Of a DNA stretch of 64,000 bases, positions 22,745-35,822 are shown in pieces. Both the position numbers and the translations under genes were made by a program. Below the pieces are notes generated by a model, which ran no database searches, had not been told where the DNA came from, and saw only the letters and a program-made list of their open reading frames with translations. Source of the stretch: Nicotiana tabacum (lineage: Eukaryota; Streptophyta; Magnoliopsida; Solanales; Solanaceae); the NCBI RefSeq assembly GCF_000715075.1, contig NC_134085.1, positions 131,668,716 to 131,732,715 of the forward strand, given 5' to 3'. Position 1 is the first letter of the stretch. Each line of letters starts with the position of its first letter.

Positions 22745-23424
22745 TGTAACGATCCGGGTGGTCATTTCGAGAGTTGTAGTCCCGTTTTATTATTTTTTCT
22801 TCTTTTGTGCTCTTCAACTTTTATATAACTTACCGGGTTGGTTGGTTTGGATCCGAAGCGATTTCAGAGTAAATTGAGATACTTAGTTTGATAATTGAAA
22901 GTTTGAGTGGGAAAAGTTGATCGGATGTTGAATTATGTATAAACGACCTCGAATTTGAATTTTGACAGTTCCGTTAGCTCCATTGGGTGATTCTGGACTT
23001 AGGAGCGTGTCCGGATTATGATTTGGAGGTCCATAACAGAATTGGGCTTGAAATGGCGAAATTTGATATTTTGAAAAGTTTGACTAGGAGTGGACTTTTT
23101 GATATCAGGGTCAGATTGTATTTCTGAAAGTTGTAGTAGGTTCGTGGGGTCATTTGTGACTTATGTACAAAATTTAAGGTCAATCGGTCGTGATTTGATA
23201 GGTTTCGGCGTCGTTTGTAGAATTTAAAAATTTCAAAGTTTATTAGGCTTGAATCTATGTGTGATTCGTGTTTTTGATGTTGTTTGAAGATTTGACTAAG
23301 ATCGCATGATGTATTAAGACGTGTTGGTATGTTTGGTTGAGGCCCTGGGGGCCTCGGATTGATTTCAGATGCCTAACAGATCAAGTTTCGAAGTTGATGA
23401 CTTGCTGAAGATTTTCCACTGCTG

Positions 23425-23755
23425 GTGTAATCGCACCTGCGGAGTGGGAACCGCAGGTGCGAGCCCGGAGAAGCGGGAAGGAAGCCACAGAAGTGTCCAA
23501 GGAAGTGAGGCAGCAGATGGTCACATGTGCGATGGTTTTCCCGCACCTGCGTGACCGCAGATGCGGCAGAAGGACCACAGAATCAGATTTGGTTGTGTAG
23601 CTGGTCTTCGCAGAAGCGGATATTTTTCTTGCAGAAGTGAGTCGGAATGAGCGGAAATTTGGACGCAGGTGCAGAGTTGGATGCAGAAGCTGGCTTTGAG
23701 GTGCACCTGCGAGGCCATAGAAGCGGCTAAGTTGCCACATGTGCAGAAAGCCTGG
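23425..23755. repeat. CG-rich palindromic word array, family-A LTR
   Basis: Words such as CGCACCTGCGG, ACCGCAGGTGCGAG, CAGAAGCGG and GGTGCACCTGCGAGG recur about a dozen times with irregular spacing, ending some 10 bp before the TATA box. The words differ from those in the solo LTR but have the same style and place. Confidence 0.8.
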
Positions 23756-23762
23756 GCAGAAC

Positions 23763-23770
23763 TATATAAG
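23763..23770 (+). promoter_or_regulatory. TATA box of family-A LTR
   Basis: ACTATATAAGCGAGG right after the word array; the clearest core promoter among the chromovirus LTRs here. A donor-like GAGGTACGT lies 93 nt downstream. Confidence 0.7.
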
Positions 23771-24299
23771 CGAGGGTTCCGAGATTTCCACCATTTCTAA
23801 CATTTTGGGCTCGGATTTTGGATGTTTTTGAGAGGATTTTCAAGGGATTCTTGAGGTACGTTCCCTGTGTTCATTTTTCTTTAATAATTATGTTTCCCCA
23901 CTAATTTTACACCTAGTTGGTGTGTTGTTTAGGTGAAATTTGTGGGTTAGAGGCTAGGGATTTGGGGAGTTAATTTTTGGTGATTTGAATGGCCATTTGG
24001 TGTCTTTTGATGAATTTGGTATGACTAGACTCGTGAGTGAATGAGCCTTCGGGTTTTGTGACTTTTGTTAGATTTCGAGATGTTGGTTCGGGGGCCGGCT
24101 TTTGGCCAATTTTGGATTTTGGGTTATAATTTCGTATTTTTCTTGGAATTGATTCCTTTAGCCCGTATTGATAGCATTGTACTGCTTATGGCTATATTTA
24201 GGACACTTGGAGGCCGACTTGCGAGGCAAAAGCATATTGGAGTAGAATTTTGGTCGGACTGAGGTAAGTAACAGTTCTAAATCTAGTTCTGAGGGTATG

Positions 24300-26649
24300 T
24301 GTCACGCCCCGAACCTGGGCCTGGACGTAACACGACACCCGATGCCTGACTAATGTGACCGAGCAAACCAACTGGCTGGCTGAATTAACACATGACCTCA
24401 TAACATACTGGATACAGAAGATAAACTAACACATGCTGATATACTAAATGTCTGGATTATATAAATCAAAGTTCGGAAATACTAGTACAATTCTGAAATA
24501 TATTTGTAGCCATAATAGCTTAATATGAAAAGCTTGTGACTCTGTGTAACTATTACTCTAGTCTGTGAAGCCTCTAATGAAGTACTAAAAAAACACTAAC
24601 TGTCTGAAAATACTGAAGATTGTAAGGTAATAATAATGCCCTGAAAGAATTGGGGATCACCAAATAGATGGTACGAGAATCCTAGCGCTCTAAATCATCA
24701 ACCTATAACTCATTACCTGCACCGTGAGATGCACGCCCCGGGAAAAAAGGGATGTCAATATATATGAATTGCACTGGTATGTAAAGCAACTTAAAAAAAA
24801 GAACTATAAATGCTGAAACTAATACTGAGCTAATTACTGAGAATTGATAATTGATAACTATTAAAACTGAACCTGAAATGATAACTGATAACTGAAATGA
24901 TAACTGATGATTGATGACTAGACTGAACAAAGGAAGTAAGGATATGAATACTCCCTCTTCTGAATGATGAACAACCTGTTTATTTGAATATTAAATTGCG
25001 ACCTCATGCCCAATATATATATATATAAAACTGCGACGTCGGGCCCAAGTATACGTATACATAACCGCGGCCTCAAGCCCAAAGATGCATAAAGCATAAA
25101 TTGTGGCCTCGGGCCCAAATACAAGTGTTCAACATTCAGGGATTTAAAATCTGGAACAAAGAATCATACTGCAATACATGATACTGAAGCAATGAACCAT
25201 ACTGAGTTACATGATACTGGAATAATGAATAGGAGTAGACTGAGATGTGTATTCATAATAAGTTGATTTGTCATAACTAAAACTCATAGAATATTGAATG
25301 ATTATGAAACTATGACATCTAGATAATAAAAGTTATATGATTATTCATGGAACTTAGGCATAATTACTTTATGAGAAAACTAGTATTAGTTATAATGAAT
25401 GGGACGTAGGGAGAATCATTGACATTCCCAAAAGTAAAGAGCTAGCCTCACATACCTCAATTTTTCCCCTTAGTGATACTACAATGATCCACAATACTAA
25501 TAACCTTCAATTTATAATAGCAACATCCAATGGAACCAATATTAATAACAAATTCCATAACATAAGCCATTTAGGCATATTATCAAACACATCGTAGGCA
25601 TAAACCTCTACATCTCATCACCATATAATTAGTTCATCCAACTACCACCATTCATCAATAATTTATCCCACCATTATGATTAACCAATTTATAACTTCTA
25701 ACATCACATATATGACCATCCATCCACACCCAATCAACAAAGATCCATTAAATAATCATCTTTCAATCTCTACAATAGTTATATAATTAAATTGGGAATT
25801 TATAGATTCCAATCACCATACCAAGAGTTCCAATACTTATTCATACTCATATTCCCTTAATAAATCCATACATGTAAGTCTAAGGGTGTAGGATATTTTT
25901 TTGGAAGAAATTTTGTAAAACCCTCCTTTGAGTTCTTGAAAAAATCTCTTGAAGATCTGAGTATTTTATGTGTAGATTTCATCAATACTAGTGTATAAAT
26001 GATAGAATTCACACCAAGATAATAGTGATTTCTTACATTGAATATGGGAGGGGTTGGAGGTTTTGAGAGAGTGGAGAAGAACTCCAAAATCCTTCAAATG
26101 AAGTGGGAAAATAACCCCCGAAGGTCTTATATCAAAATAAGGTCGGGTTAAAAGAAATTGCACAGCTGCGGCACATAGACCGCCTTGTGGGGCGCGCGGT
26201 AATGAAAAATGTTTCTAGAAAAGAAATTTGTAAGTGTTCTGGAAATCTACACAGCCGCGCCACATGGGGCGACGCATGGGGCGGTGCGGTAGTGTAAAAG
26301 TTTGCCAGCTTTTGGTAATTTGGTCATAACATCTGGTGGGAGTGTCCAAATGACGAACGGTTTGAAGTGTTAGAAACTAGACTCCAATATTTTTCATTTA
26401 TTAGGTTTTTATCACATAAAACCTTAAATAAATGTAGATATGCTCGTGTAAAGTTTGGTCTTGTGCGTGCTCATTTGGAATTTTAGTCTATCGTGAAATT
26501 TTCAAACTTGACTTAGACTTAGGGCTCTTATTGGATCCCAAATCACTTATGATATGCTCCGTACAATTATTATCATATCCAGTTGATAACCATCATATTA
26601 ATTCTCATTTAATACATCCACAACTGATTTAAATTTACGGGGTGTTACA
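24300..26649 (-). mobile_element. Family-C gypsy element, 3' LTR (minus strand)
   Basis: On the minus strand the LTR runs from TGTAACACCCCG (26649) to GGGGCGTGACA (24300), 2,350 bp. It matches the LTR at 30238-32533 along its length. On the minus strand: a CG-rich array (26160-26290), TATA-like GATATAAG (plus 26126-26133), donor-like GTAAGA about 95 nt further (plus 26031-26036), then tandem GCGGCCTCGGGCC units (24988-25115). Confidence 0.92.
24988..25115. repeat. Tandem CCTCGGGCCCAA units in family-C LTR
   Basis: Four diverged units of about 30-38 bp built around GCGACCTCATGCCC, GCGACGTCGGGCCC, CGCGGCCTCAAGCCC and GTGGCCTCGGGCCC. The partner LTR has three such units (30925-31015). A similar array sits in the family-A LTR at 57185-57395. 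Confidence 0.8.
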
Positions 26650-26683
26650 TTATCTCCCCCTTGGGATCATTCGTCGTCAAATG
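26650..26683 (-). other. Polypurine tract and signature of family-C element
   Basis: The minus strand reads GACGACGAATGATCCCAAGG then GGGAGATAA just before the 3' LTR start. This fixes the element on the minus strand. Confidence 0.85.
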
Positions 26684-27328
26684 ATTGTCCTGTCTGTATC
26701 TTCGGCTAACTCTGGACCTTAAATGGGTATAGTGGGAACATGAGCTTTTATTAATACTTGCATACTAAACTAAATGAATACACGATTACTGAACTAATGA
26801 GATACTGAACTAAATAGGTACTAGACTAAATGGCTACTAAACTGACTAAACACCGAAAGACATGGAGATGTAATATAAGGTCTGAATGAGAAGGTTAGAT
26901 ACTTTCGACATTTCTCCAAAATACCTACCAGCTAACAGAGCATAACACTAGCTCCATAGGGCATAATAATACGCATAACATGATACATTTACATAAACAC
27001 TTGTCTGTTATGGATACGTGAATTCTCAACCAAGGTGGATATATGAATACTGAACTGGCATGAATAATCGAGTGCTGAACTAACGTGAATATCTGATCAT
27101 TGAACTCACACAATATCCGAGTTTTAAGCTGGCATGAATATCTGAGTACTGGACTGACATGAGTATCTGAGTACTGAACTGACTTGAATGTTCTAACATG
27201 AGATCTGAATATTGGAAACACAAATGTCGTGACATGAGATTTGAATACTGGAAACTTAAATGTTATAACATGACACGTGAAATACTAGTGTACAACCGCT
27301 AATTATGGTGGAAATTCTAACTCATAAG
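26684..27328 (-). mobile_element. Family-C 3' untranslated region with degenerate tandem repeats
   Basis: No coding signal. Two repeat sets: ACTGAACTAA-type short units (26755-26850) and longer units such as TACTGAACTGACATGAATAT, CTGAGTACTG (about 27040-27200), followed by a two-copy unit with ACATGAGATTTGAATACTGG (27195-27260). They look like slippage or unequal-crossover products in the spacer between pol and LTR. Confidence 0.6.
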
Positions 27329-28180
27329 CTACATACCAGATCCTTCATAGGATCCTATATGGGCTGATGTATTTGGGATTGAGCTTTCCTTTCTTCCCAA
27401 TCTTATAACACCTTTCATAGGCGAAACTTTTAGAAACCCCCAATCATCAACTTGAAATTGTAGGTCTCTATGTTGCATGTTCGAATAGGACTTTTGGCGA
27501 CTCTGAGCTGTCTTCAAATGCTCTTGAATCAACATGACTTTCTCCATAGACTGATTGACCAAATCTGGTCCCAGCAACTCCACTTCGCCAACTTCTAACC
27601 AACTAATTGGCATTCTACACCTTCGCCCATAAAAATCATGCTTTAAAAATGAGCAAGATAATCCTATTATAAGGTCCATAGTTACCATCTCCACTAAAGG
27701 GTGTGCGTGTTCTGAGAAAAACACTTGGTTTTCTACTGCTCGACTTTCACTTGTTGACAATTCAGACACTTGGCCACAAAGTCTGCAACCTTCCGTTTCA
27801 TGCTCTTCCACCAATAAATCTCCTTAAGATCATGATACGCCTTTGGGAAGCCTAGGTGGATAGAATACCTGGAATTATAGGCTTCTATCATCGTCCTCCC
27901 TCGCTAAATTAATCTATGGTTGGAACACATAATCTATCCTAGTACCTCAAAGTACCACCATCCCCCCTTGTTCAAAAGCCATCGTCTTATGCATGTGAAT
28001 CCCCCCTTCAGCAACAACACGTAGGGATCATCAAACCGTTTCTCCTTCACTTCGACTACTAAGGAGGAACAAGTCATTTTCTAGACAACAACTCTACTAT
28101 ATTTGGAGTACGCAAATTAAACTCCTAGCTGGGCTAAGTGGTGAACTTCTTTGACCAGAGTTCTCTTATCTACCTCAATC
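27329..28180 (-). pseudogene. Family-C integrase, catalytic core deleted
   Basis: Minus strand, from right to left: HHLAQLGV and KEKRFDDPYV (N-terminal spacer of gypsy integrase), LRY and RLCVP, the zinc-binding segment, then CLNC-like sequence in broken frames. The open part (27329-27814) has VEMVTMDLIIGLS, which holds the first catalytic Asp, and jumps directly to FYGRRCRMPISW and EKVMLIQEHLKTAQSRQKSY, then VSPMKGVIRLGRKE. The second Asp and the Glu regions are absent, so the DDE core is missing. The identity of the C-terminal module is clear from its close similarity to 12528 onward. Confidence 0.85.
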
Positions 28181-30218
28181 ATGAATTATACTTCCCACAC
28201 TTGATTATCTTCTTAAGCACTTCCTAAAAACACTTATAGTATTATTGTGAACTAAGTCTTTGACCTATACTCCAAATTTTAGAGCCTCGTGCAATGTCAC
28301 TACCCCCATAATACATAAATAGGCATGATTTTATAACTTTTCTGTGATTACTTTATCATCAATAACTAAGCTCGGTGATCAGTCTACTCACTTTGTGTTT
28401 CTTACACATGCTAGACATATTCCTTGTGGTAATTATACAATTTTCCCTCATTACCGAATTGATTTTATTTTCATATCCCATGCTAATTATTTGGGTTTCA
28501 AATCTCTAACTAGACTTACTGAAAATTTTCACATCACCCCTCATACCAAAGATCTTATACTTGTGGATCCTTCTCTTTTTGTTGGATCCAAATAACTTTT
28601 CTTGTTTTCTGCAATTTTTTGTACTCTACGACAATGACGACTCATCTTCCAACTTACTTCTAAGTTAGAAAAAACTAAATTATTCCATAATAGAAAGCTA
28701 ATGCATGCACAACTATCATACACAATCTTAATAATTTAACTCTTCTCACACTGTCAATCTTGGAGAAACCACATTTCGATAATTCCTAAAGGTTATTCTT
28801 CTATAGCTTGCTCTCTTACTGCTAGCTGATTTTTTTCCACTGTCACTATACCTTGGGTTTAACTTAAACTCTTTGGGTTCTACCACACGTTCTATATTTC
28901 AAACTGTCATCCACTCACTAGAGTTAACCTGGCTAAGTGAATCAAATCTTACCTCTACTAGCTCTGCTGAAATTGCTAATTCACTATATTTATTCAAAAC
29001 TTATTTACTATTCTTTTACTAACCACCTGCTAGCACCGTATTTTCTTTCTTTTATTTGAATAACTAAAGTGAAGCATAAGGTTTCCTAACTTCCCTCATC
29101 ATCTGACCATATCTTTTTGCCATATACTATCATTCTTTTTTAACTATGCACATGGATCACACTTAGGAAAATTTCATCTGTCTTAAACAAAATTGGAATA
29201 TGTAACTCCAAACTTTCTATATACTTCAAAATAACTTCAGACTATAAACCTCCGGCCTAAACACATAGTCGCATCATGTGAAGGAGAACTGTCATATCTT
29301 TTATCTCACAATAATAGCCACTTCGTATACAAATTCACTAACATGGTACTTTCTAGTTATGATTTGAATAACTCTAAACAACGTAAAATCATTCCCTAAA
29401 ATTCAATGTCACATGCTCTTGGTTCTCATTTTGTACATCATATTATTCTTAGATATATTTCCCTTAGGCTCTTTTTTGTCCAAAACTATAGTGATCAATT
29501 CTATGCATGTTGTAGTTAAACTCTTAACCTGTTACACCATGGGGTCTAACATACGGATACACTGCCATACCATCTGATAAATCACTTAATGCACCCTCCG
29601 GTGAGTCTTGGGTCTTAATCCCTAAAACATGCGAAGATTTCACTATAATCACTATTACTTACATTTTCTTTGAGCATCCATATGCATCACTGTATACTCA
29701 CAAGTCTCCAAAAATTTTGATACAATGAAAATTGGATATTCGGTAAATATATAACTGAATACTAGCGTACGGAATAACCATAAACTTGCTAGATGAAAGG
29801 CTGCTAACTGGTAATTGAGATAAACTAATAACCATAAAACATGATAACTCTTTTTGTACTTTCTGATTAGGTTATGCTCTAATATGTACTACTATCTATT
29901 GCATCCCACATTCAACATACCCTTAAATCTCATTTGTTACCAACCTGCACTCCATAAATATACCCCAATGGGCAATCATCCACTCTAGAACCATAGGTTT
30001 CTCCTTCGCATCGCTTGGGCATCCAATACATTTGGAATTCGATAGGAAGAGAAGGTTAACTATTGCTCTAAGCTTCATGGCACAATCTAGAGTAGAAAGA
30101 AGTAATACAATCCTGAATGTCTTGGTAGTTAACCGTTTATATGAGTGGCCGACACACACATATAAAGGAAACTCCACTGGATACGACTTCATAGACTCCC
30201 TAGGACTCTTGAACCTAG
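28181..30218 (-). mobile_element. Family-C interior, RT/gag region decayed beyond recognition
   Basis: This should hold gag, protease and RT, but no motif (YxDD, DSG, zinc knuckle) is legible in any frame. Stops are dense on both strands. Open frames at 28344-28595 and 30032-30319 on the plus strand are antisense to the element and look like chance. Confidence 0.5.
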
Positions 30219-30233
30219 TGATTAGATACCAAG
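30219..30233 (-). other. Primer-binding site of family-C element
   Basis: Minus strand: ...TGACA, then AAGCTTGGTATCTAATCACT, a diverged initiator-Met tRNA site (TGGTATC retained). It sits inside the 5' LTR end at 30238, confirming minus orientation. Confidence 0.7.
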
Positions 30234-30237
30234 CTTT

Positions 30238-32533
30238 GTCACGCCCCGAACTTGGGCCTGGACGTGACACGGCACCGGTGCCTGACTACTATGATCGAGC
30301 GAACCAACTAACTGGCTGAATCATCATGTGCCCTCATAACATACCGAATGCAGAAGATAAACTAACACATGCTGATATACTGAAAGTATGGATGATATAA
30401 ATCAAAGTGCGGAAATACTAATACAATTCTGAAACATATTTAGAGCCAAAATAACTTAATATGAAAAGCCTGCGACTCTGTCTAACTATTACTCTAGTCT
30501 ATGAAGCCTCAAATGAAGTAGTAAAAAAATATTGACTGTTTGAAAATACTGAAGATTGTAAGGTAATGATAATTCCCTGAAAGAACTGGGGATCACCAAA
30601 TAGCTGGTACAAGAATCCTAGCACTCTGAATCGTCAACCTGTAAATCATTACCTGCATCGTGAGATGCAGGCCCCAGGAAAAAAAGGGACGTTAGTACAT
30701 TTCAATTGCAATGGTATGTAAAGCAACTGAAAGAAAGGACTATAAATGTTGAAACTAATATTGAGCTGATTACTGAGATTTGATAATTGATAACTATTGA
30801 AAATGAAACTAAAATGATAATTGACAGTTGTTAACTGAAATGATAACTGAACAGAACAAAGGAAGTAAGGATATGAATACTCCCTATTCTGAATAATGAA
30901 CAACATATTTATCTGAATATTAAATTACGGCCTCATGCCCAATATATATATATATATACAAAATTGCAGCCTCAGGCCCAAAGATGCAAAAAGCATAAAC
31001 TGCGGTCTCGAGCCCAAATCCAAGTGTTCAACATTCATGGATTTAAAATTTGGAACAGAGAATCATACTGCAATACATGATACTGAAATAATGAACCATA
31101 CTGAGTTACATGATACTACAATAATGAATAGGACTAGACTGAGATGTGTATTCATAATAAGTTGATTTGACATAACTGAAACTCATAGAATATTGAATGA
31201 TTATGAAACTATACCATCTACAAAATAGAAGTTATATGACTATTCATGGAACTAAGGTATAATTACTTTCTGAGGAAACTAGTATTAGTCATAATGAATG
31301 GGACGTAAGGAGAATCATAGGCATTCCCAAACGTAAAGAGTTAGCCTTACATACCTCAATTTCGCCCCTTAGTGATACTACAATGATACACAATACTAAG
31401 AACCTTCAATCTAACATAGCAACATCCAATGGAACCAATATTAGTAACAAATTCCATAACTTAAGCTATTTAGGCATATTATCAAACACCATGTAGGCAT
31501 AAATCTCTACGTCTCATCACCATATAATTAGTTCATCCAACTACCACAATTCATCATCAATTTATCCCACCATCATGATTAACCAATTTATAACTTCCAA
31601 TAACACATATATGACTATCCATCCACACTCAACCAACAAAGTTCCATTAAATAATCATCGTTCAATCTCTACAATAGTTATGTAATGAAATTAGGAACTT
31701 ATAGCTTCCAATCACCATAACAAGAGTTCCAATACTTATTCATACTCATATTTCCTTAATAAGTCCATACATGTAAGTCTAAGGGTGTAGGATTATCTTT
31801 TTGGAAGAAATCTTGCAAAACCCTCCTTTGAGTTCTTGAAAAAATCTCTTGAAGATCTAAGTATTTTATGTGTAGATTTCATCAATACTAGTATATAAAT
31901 AATGGAATTAATACCAAGATAATGGTGATTTCTTACCTTAAAGATGGGAGGGGTTGGAGGTCTTGAGAGAGTGGAGAAGAGCTCCAAAATCTGCCAAATG
32001 AAGTGGGGAAAATAATCCCTGAAGATCTTATATCAAAGTAGGGTCGGGTTGAAAAAAACAAGATTTGCACAGCCGTGGAACATAGTGCGTTGTGTGGGGT
32101 GGCACGGTAATGAAAAATGTGTCTAGAAACGAAATTTGGTAGTGTTTTGGAAATCTACACAGGGCGGCGCGGTAGTGTAAAATTCTGCCAGCTTTTAGTA
32201 ATTTGGTCATAACTTCGGGTAGGGGTGTCTAAATGACGAACGATTTGAAGTGTTAGAAACTAGACTGCAAGATCTTTCATTTTCTAGGTTGTGCATCACA
32301 TAACATCTTATATAAATATAGATATGCTCGTGCAAAGTTTAGTCTTGTGTGTGCTCATTTGGAATTTTAGTCTATCATGAAATTTTCCAACTTGACTTAG
32401 ACTTAAGCCTCTCCTTGGACCCCAAATCACTGATGATATGCCTCGTACACTTATTATAATATTCAGTATATAACCATCACATTAATACTCATTTAATGCA
32501 TCCACAACTGATTCAAATTTACAGGGTGTTACA
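30238..32533 (-). mobile_element. Family-C gypsy element, 5' LTR (minus strand)
   Basis: 2,296 bp from TGTAACACCCTG (32533, minus) to GGGGCGTGACA (30238). It aligns with 24300-26649 over its full length apart from small indels, including a shorter GC-word array near 32080-32175 and fewer CCTCGGGCC units. The donor-like AAG|GTAAGA is at plus 31931-31936. The outer flanks (GTATG left of 24300, TGCCC right of 32533) do not match as a target duplication. Confidence 0.92.
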
Positions 32534-33368
<835 letters not shown>

Positions 33369-33369
33369 A

Positions 33370-34126
33370 TGCGGCGAAATCAGAAGAAACGATTTCTCTC
33401 TATCGAACCGCTTCAAAAGAGTGCCTCGAGACCCCGAGGACGTGAAGCCATGACCGAGTTCCCTCCATCGGGGCTCAGCGGGGCCCGACTCAAAGAAGAC
33501 GAAGGACGAGGTCAGAATAGAAGGGGAAGTTCCCTAAGCAAACGGCTAAGTCTGACAGGGCCAGCCTACCCAAAGCCTACGCCGAAGCATCGCAACTAAC
33601 TATCACATCTCCATACTTTACACTTAATGCCCATGTAGTATAGCTGGGTTCCCCTCCTAAATAAAGGGAACCTGCGCCACCTTGTAAAGGGTTGATGTTG
33701 CTCCAACTATTTCTCCACAAGTGCAATAATATCTCTCTCTCTCTCTTTCCTCTCTCTAGCTTGCTTGCTCCCACTGGTTCGAGGTCACATTAATATTTAT
33801 CGCTTTCTTACTTGTTCTTCATCTTATTGCTTGGTATTGGCTATAAAGAGCCTTGTTTAATCTTATCTTAACTATTATCTCATTCCTGACTTCCACTAAT
33901 AGCTTTAACTCGACCTAAACGTCGACCCCGAGGTCCCCTATCAACCAGTCCTACACCCGGGCAGCCGACTTATCGGTCCAATCACTGCCTCATTTAAGCT
34001 TGCATTTCATCATTGAACTTCATCTTCTTAGCATCATCTTCTCTAAAAACTAGCATAAAAATAGGTCACTTATTTTTAAAATCCCATTTACAAATTTAAT
34101 TGTTGTTACCATTTTCACAGTAAACA
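33370..34126 (+). mobile_element. Tat-like element, 5' LTR remnant
   Basis: Ends ...CAGTAAACA directly before a GCGCCC-type primer site. Inside are TCCTAAATAAAGGGAACC (possible core promoter near 33656), a CT-rich run (33730-33755), and Gln/Pro-like codons of no evident meaning. The left edge is unclear: family-A LTR sequence fades out near 33368, so the first part may be lost. Confidence 0.6.
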
Positions 34127-34127
34127 G

Positions 34128-34147
34128 TTTAGCGCCCACCGTGGGGC
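34128..34147 (+). other. Primer-binding site, Tat-like element
   Basis: TTTAGCGCCCACCGTGGGGC. This resembles the TTTGGCGCCCACCGTGGGGC site of several plant Ty3-gypsy elements, with one change. The tRNA partner is not assigned here. Confidence 0.7.
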
Positions 34148-34246
34148 TAAAAATAATAGTGATTAGTTTCTAGATGGTTTCATTGCTCAAACGAAAGTTA
34201 TCTTTCACACTTTTTCTTGTCCAAGATCTCTTGATTCCAGGTCAAA

Positions 34247-35822
34247 ATGTCCGGCTCGGCAAACAGGGTTGAGAACAACTACCTCGAAAATCATGACAAA
34301 AATGATGTGGTTGCTCCAGTTGTTGGCACGACACTGCGGAACCCCGATAACGCATCTGGGCAGATCCCATCGGACGTGGGCTCATAGGACGCACAACAGG
34401 TAGACGAAATCTCGAACACCGACTGGAGCATACAGCATATCGACTGACAAGAAGCCCAAAAAACCCAGGCTCGAGAAGCACAGGAAGTGAATCTTCACGA
34501 TATTTTTGAAATGTTACAGGCACAGCAGTTAGCTATCGCTCAGTTGCAAAGTCACCCGGAGGCTCCCAGCACAGCAGCGCCAGAAACAGCTTCGTCCGCC
34601 AAACAAATATCCAAGAAATCAAGCGACGATGGATCAGTAACCAACCCTGCCATAACAAAGATGCTTAGTGATCTCTCCAAAAGGATCAAGTCAGGTTCAT
34701 GAAAGCCATGCAACGGCCGTCCCCCCAAGAAAGCAGTCTCGGAACCCGTTTTGCGGAAGTCCGTAATGCCATAAATCCATAAGTACAATGGGACATCAGA
34801 TCCTGACGATCACATCACCACTTGTGCGTGCGCAGGAAGAGGCAACAACTCTTAAGATGATGGGTTCGAGCCCGTCTTGTCGAAGAGGTTAAGGGAAACA
34901 TTCTCAAAAGGAACCAAGATGTGGTGTCATAGCCTAACACCTAACCCCACAAACTTGCTTACAGTATTGGCAGATTCCTCCGCAGAGACACACGCCGGCG
35001 CTATCAAAGTAGCGATGAGAGAGCCCGACACACCAGGGGCAAAATAAAGAGAGAATGAAGCACCACGGGAATCTGCACCCCATTTCCTGATAGAACGAAT
35101 GAGATTGCCCCTAGCCTCGGATGACTGGGCAGCACAGGCCTTCGCCCAAAGCCTAAACAAACCAAGCCCAATGGTTTCAGGGTAGTTCAAGAGAAACTTA
35201 GTTGAGTACCCAGCCATGATCTGGTCGGATACCCGTATCCGGCGCCAGTCGCGAATCAGGGCCATGGATGACTATCCGGGAGCCTCCTCGGGCTCAGTAT
35301 ACCTGAGCAGGTTCCCGACAAAGAAACTAATGCCAAATATATGGAGGTACCGCGGATAAGGGAAACGCCCCGAAACGTAATCCACCCTGCAACGATTGGG
35401 AAATGGCCCGAGGGCAACATCCTCTAGAAATCTTCAACAAAGCCAGATTCGATGAGGCATGGCCGGCAGGGGCACCTTACCCATTAGAGTACAACTTCAG
35501 CATCACTATACCAAACATCGTGTTCACCATTAGAGAAATCAGGGACGCCAAACAACTCAGACCTATTCGACTGAGTCATCCTCAAAAGAACCATAACCTG
35601 GCGTGGGAACCGCATAGAGCGCACGACCAGAGGGTCGGAGATGGAAACCAGCTCAGGAGGAAAGCAGCCGTGCTACTCAATAAAAATTGCCGCCAAGTAC
35701 TGTTGAGCGATAAAGCTCTTATTCAGCCAAAGGAAGGATGGCAGCAGGAAGAACGAAACAAACGAGCCGCGATGTATCACCACGATAGTGGTGGAACGGC
35801 GATACCCTCCAAGGACTCATAA
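34247..35822 (+). pseudogene. Tat-like gag, badly decayed
   Basis: Opens MSGSANRVENNYLENHDKND, stops near 34387, and resumes with LHDIFEMLQAQQLAIAQLQ (34487), a Gln-rich helix typical of this gag type. YNGTSDPDDHITTCA is legible near 34783. The last block (35403-35822) has LEIFNKARFDEAWP, LEYNFSITIPNIV, and AWEPHRAHDQRVGDGNQL at the place of the zinc knuckle. All Cys and the zinc-ligand His of the knuckle have been replaced, so nucleic-acid binding is lost. Frameshifts are frequent, and part of the capsid region lies on no clear frame (34900-35300). Confidence 0.75.

Larger units (their letters stand above)
22745..24299 (+). mobile_element. Family-A LTR, proximal part
   Basis: Starts TGTAACGATCCGGG and is clearly related to the Tekay LTR at 13004 (shared GAGAGTTGTAG, CATTGGGTGA, ACTTAGGAGCGTGTC). 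A CG-rich word array (23425-23755: GCACCTGCGG, CCGCAGGTGCG, CCGCAGATGCGG, GCAGAAGCGG) is followed by TATATAAG at 23763 and a donor-like GAG|GTACGT at 23856. At 24300 it is interrupted by a minus-strand element and resumes, with a gap, at 32534. The 5-bp flank at the left is ACATG. Confidence 0.85.

Noticed and set aside
28344..28595. 83-codon plus frame (MITLSSITKLG...), considered as a copia fragment
   Set aside because: No gag or pol motif could be confirmed; treated as chance.
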